DNA of 64,000 nucleotides from Daedaleopsis sinensis. Its lineage: Eukaryota > Basidiomycota > Agaricomycetes > Polyporales > Polyporaceae. Positions 21,336 to 32,980 of the stretch are shown one piece after another (the first letter of the stretch is position 1; each line of letters starts with the position of its first letter). Below the pieces are notes generated by a model. It searched no databases, was not told the origin of the DNA, and saw nothing but the letters and a program-made list of their open reading frames with translations. The translations under genes and the position numbers were made by a program. The DNA lies in the NCBI GenBank assembly GCA_033807695.1, contig CM066305.1, positions 124,001 to 188,000 on the forward strand. The letters run 5' to 3'.

Positions 21336-23015
21336 TTCCGCTGGAGCTCACTATCCGAGTCGGCGAGAGGGTCTTATACCTGAGCGGCTGGTGAGAGCAT
21401 TGTCGAATCTGAGCTATAATGGAAGGCCTGGTCACTCATGCGAAGGGTATCGTGGGTTTCAGTTCTCCTTGACTTTGGGATAGTTAAAATCAGCACCTTG
21501 GTCGTAATGGAATGATCGCTCACGAAATGTCAAAAAGGATCTCCCCTGGCTCCTTGAAAAGCCTCCGTAGGAACAGGAATTGGCGCGCTGAAGCGCTGAA
21601 GTCTTCCGACAGTACTTATTCGCCGGCCGTGTGGCCGAAGTGTTCAACAATAGAAAGCTACTGAGAAGAAATCTAGTTCACGGGCCGATCACAAAGATAG
21701 ACCCAGTAGTCACTACTTTGTCGAGGAGCGCGATAGCCCTTGAGGTGCTCGGCGATAGGTGCATAAATGCCTCTCTGGATGGTATGTGGGAAATTGCCCA
21801 GCTCAGCAGGGGTGGACACTGAGGCAGCGAAAGACAGCGAAACGCATTCTTGGGACTGCTCCGCATTGGTATGAGCCTTCACGGTTGCTGTAGTGGCCAC
21901 GGAGGAGATATTGAGAGGTGACGGCCGAATCGGATTCCTCAACGCTCTGTTGATTTCTGAGAGCGTACAACGTCGGGGAATTCGGAGAACACGCTTCAGC
22001 TCTACGGTTACAAGATCCGTGAATGGCTCGTTCGCGACGATGAGTACAGGTCCAACTAAACATCCCAGCGGTGCAGATCCGACAGTTCTTTGAGCTTGAG
22101 GGTGGTCGCCTAACCGTAACGCGCGAATATTGGAAAGAAACCGTGTTGCATGAAACTCTACTCACCCAGTTGCTTATCAGTCCGCCCTGAGCATTGCTTC
22201 TACAGCTTTCATACCCCAACGCTCCTGCCAGCCATAAACAAGATCTTGACCTGTTTTTTTCGCCCGAGTATCCCTCGTCCAAGCCAGCGTCGTATCGCAG
22301 CAGTGAGAAGACAGCGAGACTAGCCAGATCAAGTCCACATGCCCAGATTGTTATCAAAACAGATGATCCCATGCATTCATCGTACTGATGAAGTTCAAGA
22401 AGAGTCGGTCGGCGAGCATGATAGTCGGAAGCCAAAGGAGCACGATATATAGGCGCTCGCCTTCGTGGCATATTTTGCACTCGTAGGCGCCGATGCCTGG
22501 AGGCTCGAGCTCGTTCGAACTTCGCATCCAGACTATCGTCGAGTCCTCCTCTACATAACGTCCAACGTCCAACGCTCGAGCGAGCAGTGATTTTAAGTGC
22601 CATTAAATACACTTAGCTACAGGATATCCTCTCTCACAAGCATCCGTCACCATGCACTGTCTCTGCCAGCTTCGGCGCGCGGGAGCCTGCCACGAGTGGG
22701 CCTTTGAGTGCTAGCAGCAATACATCGGCGTCCGGCGTGTCGCGGTGTTCGAGAGGACGTCGGTCGTGGACTGCTACATGGTATTGCAGCAGCTGCGGAA
22801 TATGAGACTGACGCAAGGCAATACGGAGTACATGTGCGCACCCATTTTCATATAGCGTCTCTGCTCACGCTAGTCGTTTTCAGAAAACACTCCGTTACAT
22901 TCAGGTAAGTATGATGTACAGCTCTGATAGCACTGTACCATCGATGACTTCGCCACTTTCAGCTCACACCGGCTCTCGTGACAAGACATTTCAAGTATGC
23001 AATCACCAAGCACGA
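21336..23015. other. GLOX2-GLOX3 intergenic region with possible decayed gene
   Basis: This 1.7-kb spacer contains the GLOX2 promoter (TATAAG at 21373-21378, minus strand). On the minus strand, frame pieces at about 22572-22354 (ELEPPGIGAYECK then a hydrophobic stretch) and at about 22090-21673 (hydrophobic GCLVGPVLIVANEPF, then ELKRVLRIPRR) look like parts of a small fungal membrane protein. Stops and frame shifts separate them. I treat them as a possible remnant only. Confidence 0.3.
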
Positions 23016-24848
23016 TCACTCAAGAGTCGGAGGAGCGCTCCCACTACCCATCATCACCCACGCCCCCTCGCTAGTAACGTTGTCGACTGTCAAGAACACA
23101 GTCGCTGGTCCAGGGGGGTATACGCGACCGTTGGGCGGTGTGACAAATGTCAGCGTTTTCTGATCCTCAGAGATCGTCGCATCCATGAAGACAAGGCGCG
23201 CGCTGGCGTGGAACCCGTGCGTCGAGAAACCCAAGTCCATCAGCGCAACTGGACAAGCTTTGTTAGTCTCAGGACTTCAGATCATGTACGTGGATTAGCC
23301 ATACCTTGTACCTTCGCATCAGGACTGCTCAACGACGTCGGAAGTGAGATGGGGACAGTCACGTTCTGACCGAACGGAATCTTCTCTGGCATACTCAGGA
23401 TCACCGGCCGCGGCAAGGACATGAACGGCGGGTCAAGCGTCTCGACCCGGAACTCGCTAGGGAATTTGACATCCGTGCCAGCGACGGTCCCGTTGTTCGG
23501 GTTGCTGCCCGCGACGAGGAAGTTGCCCTGAGGGGTGAGGGTGATGCTCGAGTGGTACACGCGCGCGACGTCCGTCGTCGGCATGCCCGCGTTGCTGATG
23601 CGCTGCCCGAGCGGGGCGTCGGGGGTGTACAGTGAGGGCGTGAGCACGGCGTGGTCCGCGTTCGAGTTCCCGATTGTGTCCTGCACGCTGTTGAACCCGG
23701 CAAAGCCTGTGCCTGCCCCGTTGGCGATGAGTAGCTGGCCGTTCGGGATGTGGAGGAGCTCGTGCATCGTGCGGCCCTCGAGCATATGCTCGATCTCCCA
23801 GCCTTTCGCGATCCCCTCGGAAGTGACGGTGAGGCGAGAGCACTGAGAGCTGGCGGGGATCTGACTGTTCAGATCTTCGACGGGGACGCGGTCGTCCTGA
23901 GCCGTGCCGCCGCATACGAGGACCTCAGGGATGTAGTCGGGAGGAGAGAGCGGGAGGAGGATTGCGGCGGCATCCATCGGGTTTGTGACGCGCACCCCAT
24001 TGGGAATGTCGGGGAGAACGGTCTCTGTGTTTTCCTCGATGTCGTAGATGATGGTCTGATTGTTTGCAATCATCAGCACTCGACCGTCGGGAAGGGCAAA
24101 TTGTCTGTGATACATGTTAGACCACCGTGATGAAGATCAAGATAGCATTGAGTGCTCGCCTCGGGAACAGGTTTGTAGGCAATGCTCTCTCGAGGAAGGC
24201 CGACGGTCTTACGGTCTCCTCCTTACGCGGGAAAAATTCGAAGCTGTTCTCTGGGTCGACGTTGTAGAATACTGCCTCGACGTGCATCCCACCAGCAATC
24301 AAGAGGCTGCCGTCGAAGATTCGGATCGCGGATGGGTACCAACGCTCGACTAAGAGCGTCAAGTTCGGATCCTCGAAGAGAGTGCATCCTTCACCAGTTG
24401 GAGAGGCGCAAGGGCCCAGGAGACGGATAGCTTGGTTTCCAGGCTTGATGATCGGGTTCCCTGGGAATCCTGTCTGGTCTCCGCCGATGCTCGCCTGCAG
24501 ACAAGGTTAAAGATATGTGAACGTGCGAGGTATGCGATTAAAACCACGTACCATAGTGCCGTTGCTGAGAAGTGCACCCCCAGCACAGAACGAGTTAGTG
24601 ACGACGTCGAGTGCTGTGACCGTGCTCGACTCGAGGTTCCAGAGCGCACCCCACGCGGAGTGGCCATTGATTTGAAGCGGATCGTCCGACGCGCGATCGA
24701 AGAAGAGGGCAAGAGTAGGGGAGACGACGATTGACTCGAGCGCGACTATGCCCGACGTTGTGTTCTTGACGTTGAACGACCACTGCGGCGCTGTGGGTGC
24801 GGCGCCAGCAAGCGACGCTACCAGGGCGAGGAAGAGGAGGTGCCTCAT
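23016..24848 (-). CDS. Glyoxal oxidase-type copper radical oxidase, copy 3 (GLOX3, AA5_1)
   Basis: The gene has four exons with the conserved intron positions. I choose the start at 24848 ([18 protein letters not shown]), which gives a clean signal peptide; an upstream in-frame ATG at 24920 overlaps the TATA box and is unlikely. Cofactor residues are intact: Cys in NSFCAGG, Tyr in ERWYPS, Tyr-His in VYHSS, His in [11 protein letters not shown]. The STHGFH form is shared with GLOX4 and GLOX6 and is closer to the THGVH pattern I associate with characterised glyoxal oxidases. Asn-rich SNPNNGT near the end of exon 3 is a plausible glycosylation site. Predicted extracellular H2O2-producing aldehyde oxidase. 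Confidence 0.93.
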
Positions 24849-25502
24849 CGCTTCAATCGTCAAGAAGACGTTGTAGAGACGGGGAGGAGGAGTCGGTAGC
24901 AATTTATAGCCAGGCTTCATAGGGCGTTGCAGTCGATTCGGTGCTCAAAATACTGTGCATAGATGATTCAGCACGGGCCCCGATCCCATCGAGAATGCGT
25001 GACCTGCAATAGCATACTCAGCTAGCGCAGCCAAGTAATACTCTGTTTTTCTTCTCGTTGTACAAGAATGTACTGAGTGCGGAGGTCCTCACGGGGTACT
25101 AAGCGTCCGTTTGTCCATCGTATTTCCATAGGTAGCACAAATGACTCACCTGAGCGATAGGTACGTTACACTCCCATGAGTGTGAGACTCGCGTTTTAGC
25201 ATTCGATGAAATGGAAGACGTAGCAGCAGTCTCTAGCAGTCGCATAGCTGCGAGGCCAGTCCGCAAGAATAGGTAGTAGGTTCAGCTGTGCCTTGGCGTT
25301 TCCCATGCTTGTGGCAGCTGCCAGTGGGCGCGAACGCGTTTATACATTCTGGAGTGGCTACCTAGCCGCGGGGTGAGAGGGGTAATTGGTGCATCGCATC
25401 CCCAGCTGTACCACGCACCCATCGCCGCATACACTCGTCCTACCCGCGCCCACCTTTGCGACCCAAGCCTCACCGCCAGATCCCGGCCCTTGACCTCCGA
25501 GA
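24849..25502. other. GLOX3 upstream region with repeat R1a
   Basis: The spacer contains the GLOX3 TATA box (TATAAATT, minus strand, 24901-24908) and the first copy of a dispersed repeat at 25239-25362. No gene is seen. Confidence 0.5.
25239..25362. repeat. Repeat R1, copy a
   Basis: This segment matches 26279-26389 at high identity, including GCGAACGCGTTTATACATTC and CTTGGCGTTTCCCATG. Copy a carries a small insertion (CAGCTGCCAGTG) relative to copy b. Confidence 0.8.
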
Positions 25503-26020
25503 ATGTCGTTTGCGGGACAGTCGGCCTTCCAATGCCAGCGCTTCCAATTTGGCCTCAGCACTCGGACTCGGAGCGCATACTTCGAACGGAGGGCGCAGAC
25601 CCGCAGCGAGCTACGGCAGCTCATCCGCGAAAGCCTCTGTGAGGACACCGCTCACTGGCATTCACGAGCAATGCTGACCAGTTCATGCCAAAAATTGTCA
25701 CCTCTGCAGGCGCAGTCACCAACGAGCCCAACGCAGCGATGCGCTGGGGCCGGGGCGCGTACATCCGCGACGTCGTCACCCGCTACCGCGTGCGCATCGA
25801 GGGCTGGCCGCTGGATGAGGTCCCGTTCCAGATCCTGAGCGACATCGCCGACATGCAGAAGCTCGAGCTCCTCCTCAGGCGTTGGAGGGAGGGCACGATC
25901 TATTTCCGGCGGATATCCGAGGCCGAGTTCCAGGAGATGATGCTGGACCCCTTGCCGTGGATTGGGGTAGCGCCGCCCCCGGCGGAGGACGAAGCCGGGA
26001 CCTCCGAGGAAGGCGTTTGA
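25503..26020 (+). CDS. Small conserved basidiomycete protein with GWPLDEVPF motif, unknown function
   Basis: Two exons, 25503-25638 and 25710-26020, join in frame across a GTGAGG...CTGCAG intron to give 148 aa. The second exon encodes RYRVRIEGWPLDEVPF, then a DIADMQKLELLLRRWREGT helix and an FRRISEAEF segment. This is an arrangement I recall from many unannotated Agaricomycete proteins, in which a GWP motif precedes a leucine-rich helix and a short Trp/Phe strand. No catalytic motif is seen. The gene is shorter than its usual relatives, so it may be a 5'-truncated copy. It lies between repeat copies R1a and R2a, which suggests it moved or was duplicated with the repeats. Confidence 0.5.
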
Positions 26021-26130
26021 TGGCGCCGTCCAGCCCCCGTCCGGGGCCCTCTGAGAATCGAATCTTCTGCTAGTGGTGAGTGGGGTCACTGACGCAAAGA
26101 CACGCCGACGGGGACTAACGAAGAAGATCA

Positions 26131-26276
26131 TTTTGCTCACCGGCTCGTAGGAGGGTTGGACCGGTGAAGGCATCTGACCAGCATGTGAGGGAGGAGAGTC
26201 AAAAGCTTGCGACGCAGGCAGGCAATAAGACTATGCTTACATTGAGAGTACATGCCACGTGCGAACGGAATCCAGG
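26131..26276. repeat. Repeat R2, copy a
   Basis: About 146 bp, starting TTTTGCTCACCGGCTCGTAG and ending GCGAACGGAATCCAGG, align with 26409-26552 in the same order. Confidence 0.75.
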
Positions 26277-26278
26277 TA

Positions 26279-26389
26279 GTCGCAGAGCTGCGAGGCGAGT
26301 CCGCAAGAATAGGCAGCTTCGGCCGTGCCTTGGCGTTTCCCATGCCTGTGGCAGGGCGCGAACGCGTTTATACATTCTGGAGTGGCTAG
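26279..26389. repeat. Repeat R1, copy b
   Basis: This is the second copy of the 25239-25362 repeat, directly following R2a. Confidence 0.8.
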
Positions 26390-26408
26390 CTGACGGAGGA
26401 CACAAACC

Positions 26409-26552
26409 TTTTGCTCGCCGGCTCGTAGTGTGGTTGAACCGGTGAAGCATCTGACCAGTATGAGAGGGAGGACAGTCAGAAGGTTGCTGCGCAGACAGGC
26501 AGTAGGATCACGCTCACTTTGAGGGTACATGCTCGGTGCGAACGGAAGCCAG
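26409..26552. repeat. Repeat R2, copy b
   Basis: This is a direct repeat of 26131-26276, separated from it by R1b. The array order is R1a, gene, R2a, R1b, R2b. Confidence 0.75.
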
Positions 26553-26980
26553 GGCACGAACTCATTCGTGAGCAGAGCTGCAGGCAGTTGACGATTTAGA
26601 CAGCTTCCAAGTTGCTTCCAAGGCTGGTCCCTGGACACTATGAGAGAGCGAGCGGCACTTGGGAACTCAGTACTCAGCACTGAGACCATGCACGTTTGCA
26701 GTGTGTATCGTTCGAACGGCAGTAGGTCGGCAGCGTTGCAGGTTTAAATTTCTGACCCCACCGCAGCACAGGGTACGAGGGCGAGGGGATCAAGAGGTCA
26801 TGACGTTCGAATCTGTAGAAACCGACAGGCAACCAACATTGGAGGGTCAATGTTGCAGCAATATCATCGCGCAGAGCATACGATGTACCCAGTCAGTAAT
26901 GATACAATTGGATGAAGCTTCTTTCGTCACTCGTAGAATCTCCTCGCTCGTCAGCACGGGCACCTTACCACCTTGCACGT

Positions 26981-28830
26981 TCACTCGACAACGGGAGGCG
27001 ACTGCCCACTGCCCACCATCACCCACGCGCCCTCGCTCGTGACGTCGTCTACGGTCAGGAAGATCGTCGCAGGTCCGGGCGGATACACCTTCCCGTTGGG
27101 CGGCGTGACGAACGTGAGCGAGCGGCCGTCGCGCGAGATCGTCGCGTCCATGAACACGAGCCGCGCGCCCATGTGGAAGCCGTGCGTCGAGAAGCCAAGA
27201 TCCATCAACGCGACTGAGAAGACAAGGATGTCAGCTTAGCGGCGGAGTATGAGCAGCATGAGCGCGACACGTACCCTGAACCTTCGCACCACGCCGGTTC
27301 AGCGCGTTTGGGAGCGAGATCGGGACGGTGACGCTCTTCGCGAACTTGATGTTCTTGGGCATGTCAAGGATCTTCGGCCGCTCGACGAACATGAACGGCG
27401 GGTTGAGCATCTGGACCCTGAACTCGGACGGGAACTTCACGCCCTCCGTGAACATGGTGCTGTTGTTGGGGTTGCTGCCCGCGACGAGGAAGTTCCCCTG
27501 CGGCGTGAGTGTGATAGTGGAGTGGTACATGCGCGCGATGGTAGCGTTCGGCATGCCCGCGTTGCTGATCCGCTGCCCGAGCGGCGCGCCTGGCGTGTAG
27601 ATAGACGGGATGAGCGCCGCGTCGTCTGCGTTCGAGTTCCCGATTGGGTTCGGGATTGTCAACGGGTCGCTTCGGAACCCGGAGAAGCCCTTGCTCGCGC
27701 CATTGGAGATCAGGATCTGGCCGTTGGGGATATGCAGGAGCTCGTTGAGTGTGCGCGGCTCGAGCATGTGCTCGACCTGCCACCCGCGTGCGATGCCCTC
27801 GGGTGTGAGCATGATGCGCGAGCATTGCGAGGTAGCGGGATGCTGCGCAGAGAGGTTCATCGCGGGTGTACGATCATCGATATCCGAGCCGCCACAGACG
27901 AGAACCTCAGGGATGTAGTCGGGCGGGGAGAGAGGAAGCAGGATCGCGGAACCGTCGGTAGGCGCCGTGACACGGACTCCGTTCGGGATGTCGGGCAAGA
28001 TGGTCTCGGTCTGAGCGTCGATATCGTATAAAATCGACTGGTTGTTCGCCACCATGAAAACCTTGCCATCGGGGAGGGCGAAAATTCTGCATGGGTGCAA
28101 GTCAGCACGTAGGTAGATAGGGCGGTCATAAGAGCACAAACCTCGGGAACATGTTGGCCGGCAGTGCCCTCTGGAGGAATGGTGACGGGCGCACTGCCTC
28201 CTCCTTACGCGGGAAGAACTCGAAGCTGTTCTCGGGATCGGTATTGTAGAAATGGGCGGTGACGTGTGAGCCGCCAACGATCAAGAGGCTACCGTCCGAG
28301 ATACGAGTCGAGGAGGAGTACCAGCGTTCCGCGAGCAACTTGAGATTCGGATCCTCGAATAAGGTGCAGCCTTCGCCCGTAGGAGACTCACAGGGCTCGA
28401 ACAGACGAATAGCTTGGTTACCCGGCTTGATGGCAGGGTTGTTGTCGAAACCTCCCTGGTCTCCACCGATGCTAGCCTAAATATCCACAAATCAGATTAG
28501 GATGCACGAGAGGCAAGGGGCTGAACATACCATAGTACCATTGCTGAGCAGCGCGCCACCAGCGCACCACGAGTTCGTGATCACATTGAGGGCTGTGACC
28601 GCGTTTGTTTCGAGATTCCATAGAGCGCCCCAAGCGGAGTGTCCGTTGATTTGCAGCGGGTCGTCGGACGCACGGTCGAAGAAAAGCGCTAGGGTAGGAG
28701 AGACGATGACAGACTCAAGAACGACGATGCCAGAGGTTTGGTTGCGGAGGTCAAATCTCCAGCCAGGTGCCGCAGGAGCGGCAGATGCAAGTGAGCCAAG
28801 GAGGGCGACGAGAGCAAAGACTGGGATCAT
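26981..28830 (-). CDS. Glyoxal oxidase-type copper radical oxidase, copy 4 (GLOX4, AA5_1)
   Basis: The four-exon layout is the same: exon 1 from ATG 28830 ([19 protein letters not shown], signal peptide), exon 2 beginning ASIGGDQGG near 28480, exon 3 beginning IFALPDGK near 28088, and exon 4 ending at 26981. Cofactor residues are present: Cys in NSWCAGG (Trp in place of Phe, as in GLOX6), Tyr in ERWYSSS, Tyr-His in MYHST, His in [11 protein letters not shown]. It is closest in motifs to GLOX6. Exon 3 carries a short insertion ([10 protein letters not shown]) absent from other copies. The TATA box TATATAAT is on the minus strand at 28892-28899, 62 bp upstream. Predicted secreted aldehyde oxidase producing H2O2. 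Confidence 0.93.
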
Positions 28831-30479
28831 GACTGCCGAGGCGGAGATGCAGGTCGCTCCACAGAAAGCAGCTTCTCATATCGCGTTCTGCATTATATAC
28901 GCTTTTAATCTCGTACCCTGAAAGAACCAGGAGCTCACCTTGAGTCAGCAGTCAGTAATGTGTGGGATACAGCAACTTGAGGGTTCATAGCCATACCTTC
29001 GAACCTCTCACTATAGCCTTCTGAACCAGACAAGTTGAACGTGCGCGGGAGGCCGTAACGACTCGTGAATATTTCTGGATGTATTTCGTCTCACTGTCAA
29101 CGGTGTGGCCAATCCTCCGGCAGTCCAGGCTCGCACCCACGTATGAAGCATCGTGAGATGCGGTTGTATATCTTCAGGGCGAGAGACGAAAGGCCTTAGA
29201 TCGGACGCAAAGGAGCAGTGACAAGGTGGTGGGTCAACGGTAGCCCCAGGTCTCCCAGACAGAGAGTTGCGGACCGTAAGTGGACGGTAAGATAAAGATA
29301 TACACCGTGTGGATGTGCAGAGTTCGAAGTGGACTCACTGTACATTGGATTGTTGGGAAACACTATCCCAAATACGGCTTCAACGTTCGACGACGCAACG
29401 AAAGAGGGGTGAAGAGGTGATTGTATCATAATCATGACCAGTACGGAGAGGGCGCGATGTTATCCGTCTGAATTAGATCCTAATTCTGATAGTTTACGTT
29501 GAGAGTATTGTTGGGCAGTATTGTCTCCCAGAGCATAGATTATGTTCGAGGCGTTGACCCCAGGTGACCAGGTCCCCAGCTAAGACATTAGATGCTGATG
29601 AATTAGAGCAGCAGTACCAATTCCAGAGGGAATCTGAGTTGAAATCGCCGGGGTCTAATGGCGATATCCTGGCGGCGGTAGACAATAGCACTTGAAGCTT
29701 GAAGTGTAACAGTTTCATGCCAAGACTGGGTAGAAGACTGTGTATCGATAAGAGAGAGGTCGAGTTGGAGGTGCTAGAAGGAAGATGATGATGACGTGGA
29801 GGAGGACCTGGAGAAGATTGTTTCGGGCGTCTAGAGCCTAGCGCAGAATGCTCCGACATTGGGCGTCTATGGCGCTGTTGCTCTGACCAATGACCACCGT
29901 GTACCACCTCCTCCTCCTAGCAGTGGTTAGTCTGTCAACGCATTCCAGTTTCCGACCATCTTTGAACACCCGGTCGAGTGCAGTAACATGTGGCTTTTCT
30001 TTGCACAGAGCAGGACCGGAGAAGCGGTCTTGACCGCTGGTCGAGAAGTTATCCCTTGAACTTATGTCACGACAACAACGCATGGGGTGATTTCTCAACG
30101 TACGTGACATATTCATATTTCTTCTTTTAGGTCCTGAAAGGTCTTTGACACACATAACTTAGCATGAAAAGGGTCCCAGAATCTGGGGATACACGCAGTG
30201 TTCAACATCGTGCATCGCCGCCCTCACCAAATCAACTCACGAGTGGTCCTTTAGATCACCTCTGTGCCTGAATGCACACCGGATTGACAGACTGCTCCTC
30301 GCAGACTGTACTCATCAGACCACATATGGACAGCCGCAGCAATGGTTGACGTCGCCGAGCGTGGCAAACCTGCCTGCCAAGCTGGCGCAGCAGTATTCTC
30401 TCCGCGTTTCTCGGAGGGTTAGGATAGTACTTACAGGTACGAACATGTCCCCCTATCCGCACGATTGCCCAACTTCATT
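28831..30479. other. GLOX4-arrestin intergenic region, 1.6 kb, no gene seen
   Basis: This spacer lies between divergent genes. The frames near 29494-29907 and 29838-30155 have no family resemblance and poor codon character. Confidence 0.4.
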
Positions 30480-32001
30480 ATGCTGTCTAGATTCACCTCG
30501 AGCTCCGCGCTCGCTCTCCATATCCCCCCGGCCATATACACCGCGGGCAGCACGATCGAGGGCGAGGTTGAAGTCAACTTCCGCGCCCTCCAGGAAGAGA
30601 ACATCGATGAGGTGCAAGTCCGCCTCCGCGGCGCCTCCAAGACGTACGTCTCGGTCTCCGTTCATGAACACCATAACCTCACGCATTCGATCCCCCAAGC
30701 TGGATCCACCGCGACCGCACCCGGCTGTACGAAACCATCCGGCTCGTGCGCGAAGACGCCTCGCTTTGGTCGCGCGGTGCCGGCACATACCCCTCCCCGG
30801 GCTCGGACGTCCTCCGCATCCCGTTTACGTTCATACTTCCCGCTCAGCTCCCTCCCTCGTTCCATTACGCCGTATTCGATAAGGCTGCGTCTGTCCGATA
30901 CTCGCTCACCGCTGTCGGCGTGCGCAAGGGCCTGCTCACGCTCAACAAGCGGCACCGCGTCCCGCTTGCCGTCCTCCCCAAGGACGAGACCGGGGCTGTG
31001 ATCAGGGCCAAGGGGGACATGCACGGGTGGAAGACGTTCCGGAAGGAGGAGCGGATCAGGAAGGGGCTCTGGGGCGAGTACTCCAAGGTTGAGGTCGAGG
31101 TACGTCTCTCTTCCTACACCTCAGTCGTCTCCCTGCCCCCAACGTACAGGCCGCTGTCTTGCCCCCAGCTCGCGCTCCCGAACATCCCCGTCCTCCCCCT
31201 ATTCTCTACCATCCCGTACACCATCCACGTCCGCACCACGTCCGCACCTGTCCCGCACTCGAAACTGCCCGCGGACAAGCCCGTGTTCCCACCCGTACCC
31301 GCCAGTCCGGATGAGATCGAGTTTAGACTGCACCGCTCGTTGAAGGTACGCGCGAAGATCATGCGTGCGAGCCCATCGGGCGACTTCGCTGCCTTCCTCG
31401 GCAGGAAACTCAAGGACAAGGAAGTGCGGGAGACGCCGGTCGAGGTCGACGTGCCCGCGCGAGAGTGGGCCCCGCTCAGTCGCACCGCCACAGGAGACGT
31501 GGAGAAGGCAGAGGGGAAGGAGCAAGACCCGGGACAGCAGCCTGCGGGTGGATCGCCCCCGGAAGGAGAGAAGGGCGTGTGCGTCCAGCGCGCGACGTTC
31601 CGCTCTGCGTTCCGCCTGACCTGCCCGCCATCCTTCGCGGTGCACAATGTCGAGTGCGCGGTCGGTGTCTCCATCGTCTTCGTTTTAGGATAGTTCCTCA
31701 TGTCCCGATCCGTCGCTAGTACGAGCTCGTGGTGAAGATCCCGTTTCCGGGTATCGGGAACGACCTGAAGCTCGAGGTGCCCGTCAGAGTCACTTCGGGA
31801 ATCGACAAGCCGCTTCCGACTGGCGAAGGCGACGATACCGCCCCGAAGGAACCCGGCGCGCCTCTGCCGGAGCTCGATCTACCTCCGTATGTCGGTCGTT
31901 CGTGTCGCTGCTTATACGGTGCGCTGATGTGTCCGCACACCTGCAACAGCGGATACTGGGATGCCGACGACCGGGAATGGGGAGACGATGAGAAGGATTA
32001 G
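30480..32001 (+). CDS. Arrestin-like protein
   Basis: The first ATG giving the conserved N-terminus is at 30480 (MLSRFTSSS). Exons run 30480-30642, then about 30699 to VEVE near 31099, then from LALPNIPVLP to NVECA near 31655, then YELVVKIPFPG from about 31718, with a last short exon encoding YWDADDREWGDDEKD to the stop at 32001. The N-terminal half (YTAGSTIEGEVEVNF, VQVRLRGASKT, FTFILPAQLPPSF, VRYSLTAVGVR) shows the beta-sandwich signature of arrestin N domains. A second sandwich follows (NIPVLPLFSTIPYTIHV to AFRLTCPPSFAV). Fungal alpha-arrestins act as adaptors that recruit ubiquitin ligases to plasma-membrane transporters, but no PPxY motif was noticed, so the precise role is uncertain. 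It interrupts the GLOX cluster. Confidence 0.8.
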
Positions 32002-32980
32002 TCCCACACGGGACTAGTTATGCTTGGTCCATGCGCTAGTGCGGCACTACGAGTACCTGCGAGGTACTTATACGTGACAGTACGGTTTGTGTTTTCTCCT
32101 CGTTTTAGCGCAATCCTGAACGCTACGCGCTGTTATGATCCATGTCCACTCGCAAGGCTACACGCATCGCCTCTTTTCGGACATCCCTCGCCTTCTGCAT
32201 CTGCCGTGTGAATGCCTGCCAATGGTCCTGTCACAGGCTGCGGCTTCCCGAATGAGTTCAGTAGGTCACGGACAACCCAACTTAGGTCACGGCTGCACGC
32301 AGCAGCGAAAGAGGTGATCCTGCCTGATACTCTAGTATTAATAGGTACTTGGGCGACCAATCCAGTTCTGGCCGTTGAAGTTGCTCGACAACTGACTTGA
32401 CCTCTAGACCTGCCTCTGTGCTCAGTAAGTGGGTTTTTCTCACTACCTTGCTATTACTGAAGGTTCAGGCCCCACATTATGCAGATACCGACGACTCAGC
32501 TGCCGGCGTAGCCAATCCTCGTTTCTACCGAGAGTGCTCCAAGCATCTCTGACTTGACTCTCTCCATCTCATGAGTACTGATTCCGTCACGGTCAAGGTT
32601 TTGATCTTGATGCCCCTGATTTCAGAAGAACAACACCCACGACACCCTTCGCATGGGTGATCAGACCGACCTCCTGATACCTCCCATTCAAGAACCCGCT
32701 CCTACAGGCCGAGTCCACAGATACCGTGAGCATGAAGCTCGTTCAGAACGCTTTGCTGAGCACTTCGACGTCAAGCCGTATATTGTACGAGATACGAACG
32801 TGCCTACGGTGGTATTAGTACCAAATTTGCACGTCTACAGTATAGGTACCACTCGAAGCGTTCAATCTAGAGCAGTGATACTCGATATCGCTAAATTAGT
32901 GCTTCCAGCAATGTCGACTCCCTATATAAACTCTCGCGCCGAGGCTCAGATACTGACCTCTGACGGTTTTTACAAAAATT
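32002..32980. other. Arrestin-GLOX5 intergenic region
   Basis: About 980 bp without a supported gene. It holds the GLOX5 promoter, with a TATATAAA box at 32933-32940. Confidence 0.5.
32933..32940 (+). promoter_or_regulatory. GLOX5 TATA box
   Basis: TATATAAA lies 41 bp upstream of the GLOX5 ATG. All six GLOX genes have a TATA-like element within 38-77 bp of the start, which supports the chosen starts. Confidence 0.6.

Larger units (their letters stand above)
26021..26980. other. GLOX4 downstream region with nested repeats, no gene
   Basis: Apart from repeats R2a, R1b and R2b, no supported coding sequence is present between the small gene and the GLOX4 stop codon. Confidence 0.5.

Noticed and set aside
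21803..22612. 269-aa minus-strand frame
   Set aside because: Cys/Ser/Arg-rich composition without motifs. The hydrophobic pieces in the other frames look more protein-like but are broken by stops.
28502..28921. Plus-strand frames opposite GLOX exons (also at 21043, 23535, 27610 and 37163)
   Set aside because: These are antisense shadows of the GLOX genes that recur at the same exon positions in every copy.
29494..29907. 137-aa minus-strand frame
   Set aside because: His/Ser/Pro low-complexity composition, no homologous pattern and no splice context.
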